Shown piece after piece: positions 43,050-53,518 of a stretch of DNA of 64,000 nucleotides (positions are counted from its first letter, which is position 1; each line of letters opens with the position of its first letter). The translations under genes were made by a program, and so were the position numbers. The stretch comes from Pammene aurita. Taxonomy: Eukaryota > Arthropoda > Insecta > Lepidoptera > Tortricidae. The notes under the pieces were generated by a model. It did no database searches. It saw only the letters and a program-made list of their open reading frames with translations, and was not told where the DNA came from. The stretch lies in contig OX352293.1 of assembly GCA_947086415.1 (NCBI GenBank), forward strand, positions 4,409,515-4,473,514. The letters run 5' to 3'.

Positions 43050-46000
43050 TTAAGTACAATAAAGTCTTGTTCTGTTTTTGTGAACAATGTCTTCCTTGTT
43101 ATTTTTTAAAACTTTTACATTAGGTTCCATGTCCTCTATTACAATATATGGACCATTATATACTGGATTAAATTTTGTTACATTTTCATTCTTTATTAAA
43201 ATTTTATCTCCTTTTTTATAAGTAATTGGGTGTACAGATTTATCATACAGTTTTTTGCGAGTCATTTTACTTTGAATAAGATTTTCCTTCGCTTCCTTAC
43301 AAGCTAACTGTAACCTATACTTAAGTTCTAGGTAATAATTATCGGGGTTATACAAAGGCTCAACGTCACAGACAATTTGGCAAGGCATTTGACTCCTTTT
43401 ACCAAAAACTAATTTATATGGCGTGTACTTGGTGATAGAATGTACGGTATTGTTATAGGTAAAACACCAAAACGGTAACCAATGACTCCAAGCTTCTGGG
43501 TGCTTTTCGCTCTGTATGCGCAGATAAGCGCCCAGATGCTTGTGTGAGTTTTCTAAAGAACCTACAGTTTGATGATGATAAGCTGTGGAATTCGTTTTTT
43601 CTATTTCTAATAACTTACATATTTCTGTCATTGTAGATGACATAAACTCGGTACCTCTATCTGATACTATTGTTTTTGGTATCCCAAATCTTAAAATAAA
43701 GTTCTTAACTAAGGCTTTAGCTACACTAACCGTATCTTTACTCTGTAAAGGATACGCTTCAATGAATTTACTTAAATCGCATTGAACAGTTAAAATATAG
43801 GAATTATTATGTATAGATCTATCAATAGGACCTACAATATCTAGAAATATTCTTTCAAACGCACTTGATGTCGTAGTAGTTATAACCATAGGTTGTTTAA
43901 CATTACGAGAATATTTCATTTTTTGACATTTGTCACACTTATTAATAAATTGTTTAACGTCATTTTCGAGTTCTGGCCAGTAGAAATGTCTCTTTATGTT
44001 ATTTATCATTCTCCGTACACCTGCATGCCCCGCGGTTGGCAGCAAATGATAGTCATTTAAAATCAATTTAATTTCATGTTTATCATAAATTCTTTTTACT
44101 CCTCTTAAGACACATATTCGTGGACCGGTCCATGTCTTAACTCTTCTTACTTCATTTATTACTTCTTTTATGAATAACGCGTTACTATCATCTTTAATTA
44201 TACATATTTTGTCGACATTTATTTTATTACAAAAATCACTCAATTTCTTCACAAATTCTGCTCGAATAAAATGTGATTTGAAATCAAGGTTAATGTATAA
44301 CATATTAATACTTGACGCATACGCAAAACACTCGGTTTCAACTTTAATTTTTTTTTCACGCTTGACATCCTTCAATTTTTTACCATCTACAAGCTTCATC
44401 TCCACCGAACCACACGGAATCCGTAATATCTCCACGACTCTTGGTTGATCAGTCCAATTGTCAAGGGGTTTACTAGGGATTTGAGTGGCAGTTGAGTCTG
44501 TATTTTGATTTAGACGTTTAGTTTGCGCTCTTGTTAATACGGATACTACTTCATTATTAAGTTCTTTTAACTCGTCTGATGTGATACATACTCTTGATAA
44601 AGCATCTGCTACTACATTATCCTTTCCTTTCACGTACGCAATTTTAAAATCGTACTCTTCTAAAATTAATCTGAATTTTAATAACCTACTTGAAGGGTCT
44701 TTAATGCCAAACAGGTATACTAACGGTTTATGATCTGTCATTACTGTGAACTTTCTTCCAAACAAATAGGGTCTAAAATACTTTACCGACCACACTATGG
44801 CAGTCAATTCCTTTTGAATAGTGGGGTAATTTCTTTCCGCCTTGTTTAAGGGTCTGCTAGCATATGCTATTGGTTTCATGTCACTGTTACAAAGAACAGA
44901 TCCTATGGCAACACCTGATGCATCTGTTTGTAGTATAAATTCGTTATCTTCACAAAAATTTGGAAACTGTAGTATGGGTGGTGACATGATTGCAGATTTT
45001 AAAAGTTCGAAAGACTCTTCACATTCTTTTGTCCAATTGAAATTTACATTTTTCCGACATAAAGCATTAAGTGGCAGTGTAATGAAAGCAAAGTTTGGTA
45101 TAAATTTTCGATAGTAATTACAAAATGCAACAAAGCGACGTACTTCGTCTGACGTCGTTGGTGTTGGGTACTTTTGAATGACTGAAATGTTATCTGGATC
45201 GGGCAAAATTTCATTTGATGAAATTATATGCCCTAGGTATAACATTTCTGTTTTTAAAAATTGACATTTGTTTGGATTTAATTTTAAATTTACTTTTCTC
45301 AGCCTTTCAAGGACATCGATTAAGTTTTTATTGTGAATTTCTAAATTCCTGCCGAAAACGACAAGATCGTCTAGATAAACGAAACATTTTTCATATGTCA
45401 AACCAGACATTGCAACAGTCATGACCCTGGAAAATGCGTTAGGTGAAATTCGTAGACCCATTGGTAAACGTTTCATGGAATATTGGCCTGTATTTGTTGT
45501 AAAAGCTGTCAGTTTACGCGATTCTGGTGTCAATGCTACTTGATAATAAGATTGACTCAAATCCAAATGTGAAAAATATACGGATCCTGACAAAGAATCT
45601 AAAATGTCACAAATATTTGGTAACGGGAATTTATCATCCTGAATAGTGTTGTTTAACTTTCTATAATCAATTACTAAACGCCATCCCTTTTTTCCTGTCT
45701 AATCTACCTTTTTCGGTACCAAAAGAATGGGACTAGACCACTCACTGTTGGTCTCTTCTATAATATCATCCTGTAGCATTTGACGTACTTGCTTATCTAT
45801 CTCCGGTTGTAAACTTTTTGGTAATCTGTACGGTTTTACATATGTAGGAGAAACACCTGGTTTCAATTGAATTGATTGTTCGTAAACATTTGTAGTCGTC
45901 AGTTTATCGCCCGGTAGGTAAAATATGTCCGCATACTTCGCGCAAATAGACTCTATCGTGTCACGTTCTTGGGAATGTAAATGATCAAGTTTCAACTGGG

Positions 46001-46154
46001 ACAGTAAAGTTTTTGCTCTTCCCACGCTGTTATTCTCCGACTTGAAATTGCATATATAATATTCACTTAAATAACACAATTCTGGTTTAAATATAGGTAA
46101 CTCTACCGTTTTTTCGCTAACGTTCAAAATTTTAATGGGAATTACGCTGTTCAA
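43050..46154 (-). pseudogene. Pol of the 412-like element: RT, RNase H, integrase
   Basis: One frame runs from the hAT junction (46154) to 43050, broken only by a TAG at 45701-45699 just before the RT block GWRLVIDYRKL. In the 847-codon main part (from 45593), RT shows FSHLDLSQSYYQV and the catalytic YLDD at residues 73-76. RNase H shows TDASG (Asp224), KELTAIVW (Glu262) and TDHKPLVYLFG. The integrase has HHCC (His516, His523, Cys553, Cys556) and D,D-35-E (Asp585, Asp645, Glu681), then a C-terminal domain ending at NRTRLYCT. The segment 46154-45702 is the RT N-terminal approach (YVKPYRLPKSLQPEIDKQV). 'LFGIKDPSSRL-KFRL-LEEYDF' favours the 412/mdg1 lineage. Normally this is fused to the protease, here separated by the hAT. 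Confidence 0.9.
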
Positions 46155-46316
46155 TGGCGTATTTGGAAATTTGGCGCCACGGGCCAGAAAAATTTGCCGC
46201 CCCTGTTACTTAACCAGACAAAATATTAAAAATTTCTTGAGACTCTCTGAACCCTTAGCGTACGGTCAAATGTTGAAAAAACACTCGCCTTTTTCACATC
46301 TGCGTAGCGGGATCGA

Positions 46317-46480
46317 CACCGCGGTACAATGCTACACGTTACGGCGCGTAACCTCAGCGGATCGAGAGCGAAACTAGTGCGAATTCGTGCGGCGAGGTTC
46401 CGCGGTTTTGATTCCGTTCTTGATTCGCTCTCGATCCGCTCTGGTTTAGTGGCAAAACGTGCTACGCTGTACCGCGATAT
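46317..46480. repeat. Foldback within the hAT
   Basis: GCGGATCGAGAGCGAA pairs with TTCGCTCTCGATCCGC, and outer CCGCGGTACA-TGCTACACGTT pairs imperfectly with AACGTGCTACGCTGTACCGCG, giving a hairpin of about 160 nt. Confidence 0.75.
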
Positions 46481-46760
46481 CAATCCACTAGACACCTTAG
46501 ACAACCCTACACGTGATCCCTGGGTGGTGCTAAAAGAGTAACAAACTTGGCAGCTCCACTGTCCCCTCTGGACCTCGCAGCACTCACTGGATTTTCATTA
46601 TCATCTGCTTTCCCACTACTACTACCCCAGGGAAGAAATGCCTAGCTATATCCCGTGACATGTAGCCATACGATAAATAAATAATCCACTACGAAGATGT
46701 GCAAAAGGCGTAAGTAATGGGACCGGGTAAGTGTATATGTGTAGGGTCAAGGTGGTATAA

Positions 46761-47589
46761 GGACCGGGCGGCCACAGTATGATCACTTACCTCATCGAGG
46801 AGCAGTTTGGAACCTTATATATTAATCGAAAAGTAAAAGTTTTATATATTTTATAGAGGTTTTATACAAGGTGTAACAAAAATGATGGTGATCCGTATAA
46901 GGGCATAATTGGTAAGAGAATAAAACTTTATAGTCAAATATTTATTGTATAAAAAAAACTTTAAATTTTTTTTAGTAACCTTAAACTTATTTTTTAACAC
47001 GTAGGTACCGAACTGAAAACCAAAAATTTATTTTTCAGCATTTGTTTTTGTTTTATTCAACAGTTTCAATAGTTACATGTATGGAGTGCACCCCAAAGAA
47101 ATGTTTTTAAAAATAATTCTTGTGCTCCAATATATGGCGGGTTATAAAAGCCATTCACTCAAAATTTAATTAATATAGGGCCGCAAAATTTCGGCTACAG
47201 ACATAAAAAGCACCCCAAAAGTTGCATCACTTTAGTAATCAATGAGGCTGGTTTCATGATGAAACCAACCTCATTTGATTTTACCTCACCGAGTAAAAAC
47301 ACCCCAAAATTGCACCACTAAAAGTGTCCGAAAACGGAATGGACCAGGCCGAGGGCTGTCCGACAAAAAAATATCGAAAGAGCATCACTCTAGCTATCAA
47401 ATAAGATAGGTTTCATCGTGCTACTCGATGAGATAAAAGTACCCCAAAAATTGCAATTAACTAAAAGTGTCCGAAAGCGGAACGGACCAGGCTGAGAGCT
47501 GTCCGACCAAGTGATTTGTGACCTCATTTTTTAGGGTTCCGTACCTCAAAAGGAAAAAACGGAACCCTTATAGGATCACTTTGTTGTCC

Positions 47590-47652
<63 letters not shown>

Positions 47653-48486
47653 AAGACCATTTTTCTCAGGAACGCGTGGAGGTATCAAGCTGAAATTTAT
47701 ACCAAATACTCAGGTCTATTGTCCCTTGGAACTGTGAAAAAATCAAACTCAAAAGCCAACGCAATCAAAAGATACAGTCGTTTATGCTGCAAATTTTAGT
47801 TTTTCGGCACTCGCAAAACCTACGGGGTACTTCCCGTGAACTCAAAAACTTGAAATTCGGCACGAAGCAACGTCATATAGCATAGACAATGGAAAAATTA
47901 CAAAAAGTAGACATTTTTAATAAAATCATACAAAAAATCATTTTTTTAAATTTTAAACTTACTACCTTTTTTCTCGTAAACGCGTAGAGATATTAAATTG
48001 AAATTCATGTCAAATACTCAGGGCTATAGGACCTTTCAGACGTAGCAAAACCAAACTTTTATGTCAACGCAATCAAAAGAAATAGCAATTTAAGTCGCAT
48101 ATTTTGAAACTGAGTACTCGCAAGAAACTCAAAACCTACAGGGTACTTCCCGTAAACTCAGAAACTTGAAACTTGGCACGAAGAAACTTCATATAGTACA
48201 GACAAAGGAAAAATTACAAAAAGTAGACATTTTTAGTAAAATCATACAATAAATATTTTTTTAAATTTTAAACTTACTACCTTTTTCCTCGTAAACGCGT
48301 AGAGGTATTAAATTGAAATTCATATCAAATACTCAGGTCTATAATACCTTTAAGTTGTAAAGGTTTGTACGGAACCCTCGGTGCGCGAGTACGACTCGCA
48401 CTTGGCCGGTTTTTTTTTTTCTTTTAGATGAATAAGGTTCCAAACTGCTCGATGAGGTAAGTGATCATACGGTGGCCGCCCGGTCC
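46761..48486. mobile_element. TIR element nested in the hAT, 1.73 kb
   Basis: The left end GGACCGGGCGGCCACAG continues through GTATGATCACTTACCTC to AGCAGTTTGGAACCTTA and is inverted at 48433-48486 with a 3-bp deletion and one mismatch. No transposase. The left interior repeats TAAAAGTGTCCGAAAACGG / TAAAAGTGTCCGAAAGCGG (about 47318, 47462). Confidence 0.85.
47530..48415. repeat. (TCTG)n-bearing Lepidoptera repeat nested in the TIR element
   Basis: Head AGGGTTCCGTACCTCAAAAG, a TCTG microsatellite at 47589-47652, and tail GAGTACGACTCGCACTTGG followed by a T run. Two ~300-bp internal units (from about 47815 and 48120) repeat ACAGGGTACTTCCCGT and AATTACAAAAAGTAGACATT. Recognised as a very common moth/butterfly repeat; class uncertain. 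A lone tail recurs at 63263. Confidence 0.7.
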
Positions 48487-48981
48487 AAGAGCCGAAACTA
48501 CCATTCCCAGTAACTTGACGACTGAGTTTCTGGAGGGTGCAAAATGTATATTTGCACCCTGGATTAGATGAACGCTAAGATCAGGAAAGATTAGAGACCC
48601 GTATCGGGGATTCTCAACGATCAGCTTTTACTGACTTGATTAAGATTTTCTGACTGCAACCGGAAGCTTAGTTAAATAACCAGGCACAGTTATATTGTCC
48701 TCCCTTTTAGGAGAAATTGCAGTTTAGGTACTTTATGTGATACATGGTAATGGCAGAGACGGAAAGTCGGCATAAGTACAAAATAACGCCATTTTGTTTG
48801 TGGCGTTTTGAAATTGTTTGTTTAAAATTACTCTTTCTTAGGCCTTATGGGCCGGTACCTAACTGAAGTTCAGCATCGAAAAAGGCGCCCAGAACCAAGT
48901 ACACGGGGCGGCTCGCGCCGCCCCTGGCAGCCTGCCGCCCCGGGCCATGGCCCTCTTGGCCATAGGGTAAATACGCCTCTG

Positions 48982-49580
48982 ACGCTGTTATTGGGTGTAA
49001 CTATCATACTGGCTAAAAAAATATCTTCTTGTAATTGCTTCGGCAAAACAACACAATCATTAGTAATATTTTGATCTATTTGTATATAATGTATAGATTC
49101 ACATCGCGGTGGCAGTTTTATATAGTTAATCGAAATCTTCGGTTGACTGTACATTGGCAATGTTTGTTGTGAGTGCAAATTTTTAAAAGTAATAGTAGAA
49201 GTTTCTAGGTCTATATGGGATTGAAATGCATTTAAAAAATCTAGTCCTAAAATGCCATTGGTTTTACAGGGTAGATTGTCAAATATGTAAAATTTATGTG
49301 TGTAAGTGATGTTAACTTGTGTTGTTAACGTCAAAATAACATAACCTTCCGAATAAACTTTTCCACCCAAGCCATTTACAACAATATTGTCGTTGAATAT
49401 TTGCACACGTTGAGAAGACAACGCACGTTTATCTATAGCGCATAACGATGCGCCTGTATCTATAAGCCATGAACATTTCTTAGTTCCTAATTGCAAAAGT
49501 ATATATTTCGTGTCACTGTCGAAAGTAAATACATGATGTTTAATGTTAGTCTCGAAAAAACTGACTTCTTCCCGATTCAA
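48982..49580 (-). pseudogene. Retroviral-type aspartic protease of the 412-like element
   Basis: From 49580 on the minus strand the pol N-terminal part shows the active-site motif WLIDTGASLCAID (catalytic Asp), a flap region (NGLGGKVYSEG) and the second conserved block GILGLDFLNAF. The protein is then cut by the hAT at 48981; the frame beyond that point to 48870 reads the hAT end. It overlaps the end of gag by 35 bases in another frame (gag ends 49546), as expected for gag-pol expressed by frameshifting. Protease cleaves the gag-pol precursor. Confidence 0.85.
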
Positions 49581-50595
49581 TATTTTCTGCCCTTGGTAAG
49601 GGAGTATCTACTCCTGGTTGTTGTGCGGTGTACACTTGACCTTGGTTACCTCTAGGGTAACGATTATTATTACGATTTGACCTTGATCCGAATCTCCTAG
49701 GGAAACCGCTAGTGTTAGTGTTGGGCCGTCCCCTGTTGTATCTAGGGTAATACGAGCTACCCCCACGATTGTATGAATATCCTTGGCTACGAGGATAATA
49801 TCCACGTGGTCTATAATTGGAATTCGCTCTGGCTCTATCGCCTCTATAATGTGAAAATGTATTTGGCTTACCCCTGTAGCTGAGGACCACGTTCGACGAT
49901 GAGGGCTGCGCCAGCTCCTCGTCCTCGGCAGCACGCGCCGCCTCCTTTAAAGTTGAGTAGTCGCGGGCTGCTATTATAGTGCTTAGGCGTCTGTTTCTAA
50001 GCCCATCTGCAAACTTTTTGATTGCAAGTTTCTCGTTTATGGGACTTAAAATTTCAAAGGCTTGTTCGTTAGAATTCGCCTGTGAAATTGTAAGATCCAC
50101 AAACAGTTGTTCAATTTTATCCGCATATTCAGAAATTGTCGACTCTTTTTGAGAGATGCTATTGAGTTGCGACAGTAATGAATTTGATGATTTTCGCGTT
50201 AATAATTTTTGTTTCATATCAGTGATCAGTTCCTCGCAGCTGGTATAAGTCTTTTTTAATTTTAATTTAGCGGTTTTTGAAAGTCGCGTTTTGAGAACAA
50301 AATTTATAAGCATATTTTTGTTTGCAGCATCTTTCAAATAAGAGTTGTACATCTCAACACTATCAATAATTTTTTCTGTAGTTTCTTCCGTACCGTCCAT
50401 TACCATCACCAAGCTAGTTGCCGTTTTTATTTCAAAGTTATCCATTTTTATGCCTTTGTTTATAACCGACTCACAAGTAATATAACTTTTTATTTTGGCA
50501 TAAACTGCCTCAATTTTCTCTATAATAACATCTAAAATATAATCCGACAATACTGGAGACTTAAAATCACTAGAGGTACATTCCAAGTTTTGCAA
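49546..50595 (-). CDS. Gag of the 412-like element
   Basis: A 349-codon open frame, apparently intact from Met at about 50595. The capsid-like helical part has KFADGLRNRRLSTIIAARDY, typical of mdg1/412-type gag. The C-terminus has no CCHC zinc knuckle but is packed with Arg-Gly/Tyr motifs (RPRGYYPRSQGYSYNRGG), which would bind RNA instead. Ends at 49546, overlapping the protease frame. Forms the virus-like particle in the cytoplasm. The first ATG-type start could lie elsewhere; about 350 bp separate it from the upstream small ORF. Confidence 0.85.
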   Translation of the reverse strand: MQNLECTSSDFKSPVLSDYILDVIIEKIEAVYAKIKSYITCESVINKGIKMDNFEIKTATSLVMVMDGTEETTEKIIDSVEMYNSYLKDAANKNMLINFVLKTRLSKTAKLKLKKTYTSCEELITDMKQKLLTRKSSNSLLSQLNSISQKESTISEYADKIEQLFVDLTISQANSNEQAFEILSPINEKLAIKKFADGLRNRRLSTIIAARDYSTLKEAARAAEDEELAQPSSSNVVLSYRGKPNTFSHYRGDRARANSNYRPRGYYPRSQGYSYNRGGSSYYPRYNRGRPNTNTSGFPRRFGSRSNRNNNRYPRGNQGQVYTAQQPGVDTPLPRAENIESGRSQFFRD

Positions 50596-50941
50596 AATTA
50601 TTTTGTATTCTGCATAGTACTTATCTGCTAAAGCTATCTTATTTTTAACTAAATCCTTACTTGTTTCTCTCTTTGCACCCAGTTTTCGTAAGCTTACTTT
50701 TAGCTACTTTTTTTCAGAGATTTTTGAGTATATTAATTCTAATTCACATGCCATTAAAAGTAAAATAAGTAAGTAATTTGCTTAATTAATTTAGGGATTT
50801 TTAAAGTCTTGTTATAGAAAACCGTCCATGAACCAGGAATACGAACATAAACACTCATTAACACTATTTCTATAATCACTCACTGTTGTCGTGTGATAGC
50901 CATTTTCGCCGATTGGACTGGAACTAACCTTGACCGTCCGC

Positions 50942-51244
50942 TCAAACCATGTCCTCTTCTGGCGCCGTCGGTTTCCGTCCGGATATACGCATTGCAGTGC
51001 GGCGTATAAATTCAGCGCTTATAGTTCTCCGTATCCACTGCTGCTGCTGCTTTTTATATTTCTTGTATAAAATCAGTAAGGCTGCCAACCCAATCGCTGC
51101 CAGAAGGATGCCCACCATAATATTGTTGAGCGCCAAGCCGCCGTGAAGGTCACTGTCGCTCTCCGAGGCTGTATTTTTCCCAGCCCCCGCAGTTTGAGTT
51201 ATTATTACCTCCTTATCTTCAGTTTTGGAGTAACTTTTCCCCAT
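50942..51244 (-). CDS. Small N-myristoylation-signal, single-pass membrane protein upstream of gag
   Basis: I start it at ATG 51244, giving 100 aa; the frame is open further up, but only with a TTG. It begins MGKSYSKT, a strong N-myristoylation context (Gly2, Ser6, Lys7). An acidic/Ser-rich stretch, a hydrophobic segment at residues about 41-60 (NIMVGILLAAIGLAALLILY), a basic juxtamembrane stretch KKYKKQQQQWIRR and an Arg-rich then acidic tail follow. Size and layout match the ORF at 8416-8715, although sequence identity is low. 412 and mdg1 of Drosophila are known to have short ORFs between 5' LTR and gag; whether these are homologous is untested. The frame is intact although pol carries a stop. 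Confidence 0.65.
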   Translation of the reverse strand: MGKSYSKTEDKEVIITQTAGAGKNTASESDSDLHGGLALNNIMVGILLAAIGLAALLILYKKYKKQQQQWIRRTISAEFIRRTAMRISGRKPTAPEEDMV

Positions 51245-51489
51245 TTTTGTTGTACTTGTACAGCAACACAAAAACAGCAATTGATACAAAAAGTTCAACG
51301 ATCACTAGAGAATAACTGTTAGCGCTTGGTGGCGGTGACTGTCCGAGTACGAGTAATGCACTCAACTGTCTCGCACACATAATTCAAGGTGATAACGTCC
51401 TATTCTAAAATTAATTATAAGAGAGCACAGTTGCACTGGCTACGTGACCGAAATTGTCCCGTCAGCGGTTTCGCGGCAAGCCACGGCGT

Positions 51490-51507
51490 CAGGTGGCAGG
51501 GTCGCCA
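51490..51507 (-). promoter_or_regulatory. Primer-binding site of tRNA-Arg type
   Basis: On the coding strand TGGCGACCCTGCC follows the 5' LTR directly. TGGCGACC is the start of the tRNA-Arg site known from mdg1/412 elements. Confidence 0.75.
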
Positions 51508-51650
51508 TGAGGTGTGGTGCGGGGGAGTAGTAAATAGGAATACGTGTGAATCGTGTTAAAGACTATTTATTACTGAATTCCACAATACAGTGAGTGATAT
51601 ACTTACAGCTAGGGTTGTCACACATAACTATAACTAGGGTCTCCACCTCA
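51508..51650 (-). repeat. 5' LTR of the 412-like element
   Basis: 143 bp. One difference from the 3' LTR seen (GTTAAAGAC against GTTAACGAC on the plus strand). Confidence 0.9.
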
Positions 51651-51654
51651 ATAC

Positions 51655-52366
51655 TATTAATAGTACATTATAATACAAGTGTGCTAAGTTGATCATTACA
51701 TACGAAGCTATATTGTACGCACGAACACACGTGAGTGCGCTAAGGAAGCTTAGCTATGTAATGATCAAGCACACGCGTTTCATACGACGTTTGTCAACAC
51801 ACTTGCGAGGAAATAACAGAATAGTGCAAGTAATAACTTATGTTACTTTAACTGTCAAAATGTTTACAGGATAGAGAGGTACTTACGAACCTAAGATAAT
51901 TAAATTTAACTAACCCTTTTTGTGATGTTATTGACCACCTGGAACTCTTTTTCAAATCATTTCATAAAATTAAGGACTTCACATTTATTGTACAATAAAT
52001 TATAGTATTTTTTTTCTTACGTATTGCTCACAAAAATTTTATGATAACATTTTACTAGTATGTGTCCCAATTTTGAAATAAATCCAGAGGTTAAATTAAC
52101 GCTAAAGTTGCCCTGCCGACTTTTACGGGGGAGGGGAACGTCAAATGTATGGCTATTCGTACGTAACGTACAAATAGCTACGTCAGATAAACGTCAGTCC
52201 ATACATGTGTATAACCACTGGTCATATGTTTTTGGCAGAGGGGAATGCCTGTCAATGGCGACTCCGGTTGGTTGAATCCTCTAAGGTGCGTGTGGTTTAA
52301 AACTATTATTACCAGTATTTAAAACATATCTTTTTAAATATAGCAACATTGAGAAACGCCTTAAAA
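51655..52366. other. No gene recognised
   Basis: AT-rich right flank of the 412-like element. ACTATTAATAGT just beyond the insertion is palindromic. No gene. Confidence 0.45.
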
Positions 52367-52510
52367 CGATATTATACTTTGCAATTTCTCGGGCCTAATC
52401 TGTTGTGCACCCTGCCTTGCTTCACTCCCTCGACTCCCTAAATTTGCTATCATTTATTTCATCTCTGTAACTGACATATCGGGCCCGAGAAATTGCAAAG
52501 TATAGTATCG
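52367..52510. mobile_element. 144-bp MITE with 29-bp TIRs
   Basis: CGATATTATACTTTGCAATT ... CTCGGGCC is inverted at 52482-52510 with one mismatch. No ORF. Confidence 0.85.
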
Positions 52511-52828
52511 GTTGTTGTCTATGCTGTCTATGGATTATGCTGTCAATCCATTGAAATAAAATTCAAAATAAATATGTCATGATAAAATATTTAGTTGCGT
52601 TTTGGCTTTAGCTTTTATTATAGCGTATACTTGAGAAGTATTTTGTTAAATATTTTGTATAGGTAATATTAAGTGCCGGTCTGCAACCGTTGAAATTAGG
52701 AAAAATAGCGTAACTGCCACTTTGCCTGTGCCCGGCGGGGAGTAGCAGCAATGAAGATTATTTATTTTACTTAAGTTTCATCATTATTCTCCAACGATAA
52801 CCACAAATATTTTAAGGTAAGAAATATA

Positions 52829-53317
52829 CAGTCGTGGCCAGATAATTAAGAACAAGATTATTTTTGCCATACAACTGCATACAAATATGACATTTTACAT
52901 TTGATAAAAATATAAATTTTGCTTATGCTATTTATATTCAAAAAAATACTGACGTATCCGTGTTTAAAAAAGACTTAATATGGGCCATAAACATCTTCCA
53001 TAAAATTGGAACTTTAAAAAATACGGACGGTCAAATCAATACTTTTTGTAATTAGGAACGATTTTCATACATCGTTCCTAATTATAGTATGAACTTATAA
53101 AAAGTGTTGATTTGACCGTCTGTATTTTTTAAAGTTCAAATTTTATGGAAGATGTTTATGGCCCATATTAAGTCTTGTTTAAACACAGATACGTCAGTAT
53201 TTTTTAAAATATAAATAGCATAAGCAAAATTTATATTTTTATCGAATTTAAAATGTCATATTTGTATGCAGTTGTATGGCAAAAATAATCTTGTCCTTAA
53301 TTATCTGGCCACGACTG
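52829..53317. mobile_element. 489-bp near-perfect palindromic mariner-type MITE
   Basis: Ends CAGTCGTGGCCAGATAATTA and its inverse, flanked by TA. The two arms (about 235 bp each) pair along almost their whole length, with a central hairpin AATTAGGAACGA/TCGTTCCTAATT. No ORF. A transcript would form long double-stranded RNA. Confidence 0.9.
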
Positions 53318-53518
53318 TATATCATGTATTTTTATCATAATATTATTACCTATTCCTGAAAATTTTACTTATTTACATAACATTTTATATTATTATCTTA
53401 ATAATGAACTACGCGCACATAATTATAGAGGATACCTTTATCACCAACCACAACAGTAAATAAATTGTTAGTTAAGTGAGGGGTACCTGCGTAGTGATAC
53501 CGAAAGAAGGGAAGGCAA

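Larger units (their letters stand above)
46152..48981. mobile_element. hAT-type insertion, 2.83 kb, in the pol of the 412-like element
   Basis: Ends CAATGGCGTATTT (46152) and AAATACGCCTCTG (to 48981) are inverted repeats in the CAGNGGCGTA style of hAT. The 8-bp target ACGCTGTT is perfect on both sides (46144-46151, 48982-48989). No transposase frame is visible, so it is non-autonomous. GC-rich palindromic blocks such as GGCCATGGCC and GGCGGCTCGCGCCGCC sit next to the right end. It carries another TIR element inside. Confidence 0.9.
42801..51650 (-). mobile_element. 412/mdg1-like Ty3/gypsy LTR retrotransposon, 8.85 kb including a nested hAT
   Basis: LTRs of 143 bp (42801-42943 and 51508-51650) differ at one visible position. 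ATAC flanks both ends (42797-42800, 51651-51654). The PBS fits the mdg1/412 lineage. Order on the minus strand: LTR, PBS, small membrane-protein ORF, gag, protease, [hAT insertion], RT-RNase H-integrase, LTR. The empty site is preserved in the related repeat at 16280. Apart from the hAT and one TAG in pol it looks nearly complete, so it is young. Confidence 0.9.

Noticed and set aside
48870..48981. C-terminal extension of the protease frame
   Set aside because: This part reads the GC-rich end of the inserted hAT, not protease.
51245..51298. Upstream start adding 18 residues to the small membrane protein
   Set aside because: It begins at TTG; the ATG at 51244 gives the MGKSYS start and a length matching the 8416 ORF.
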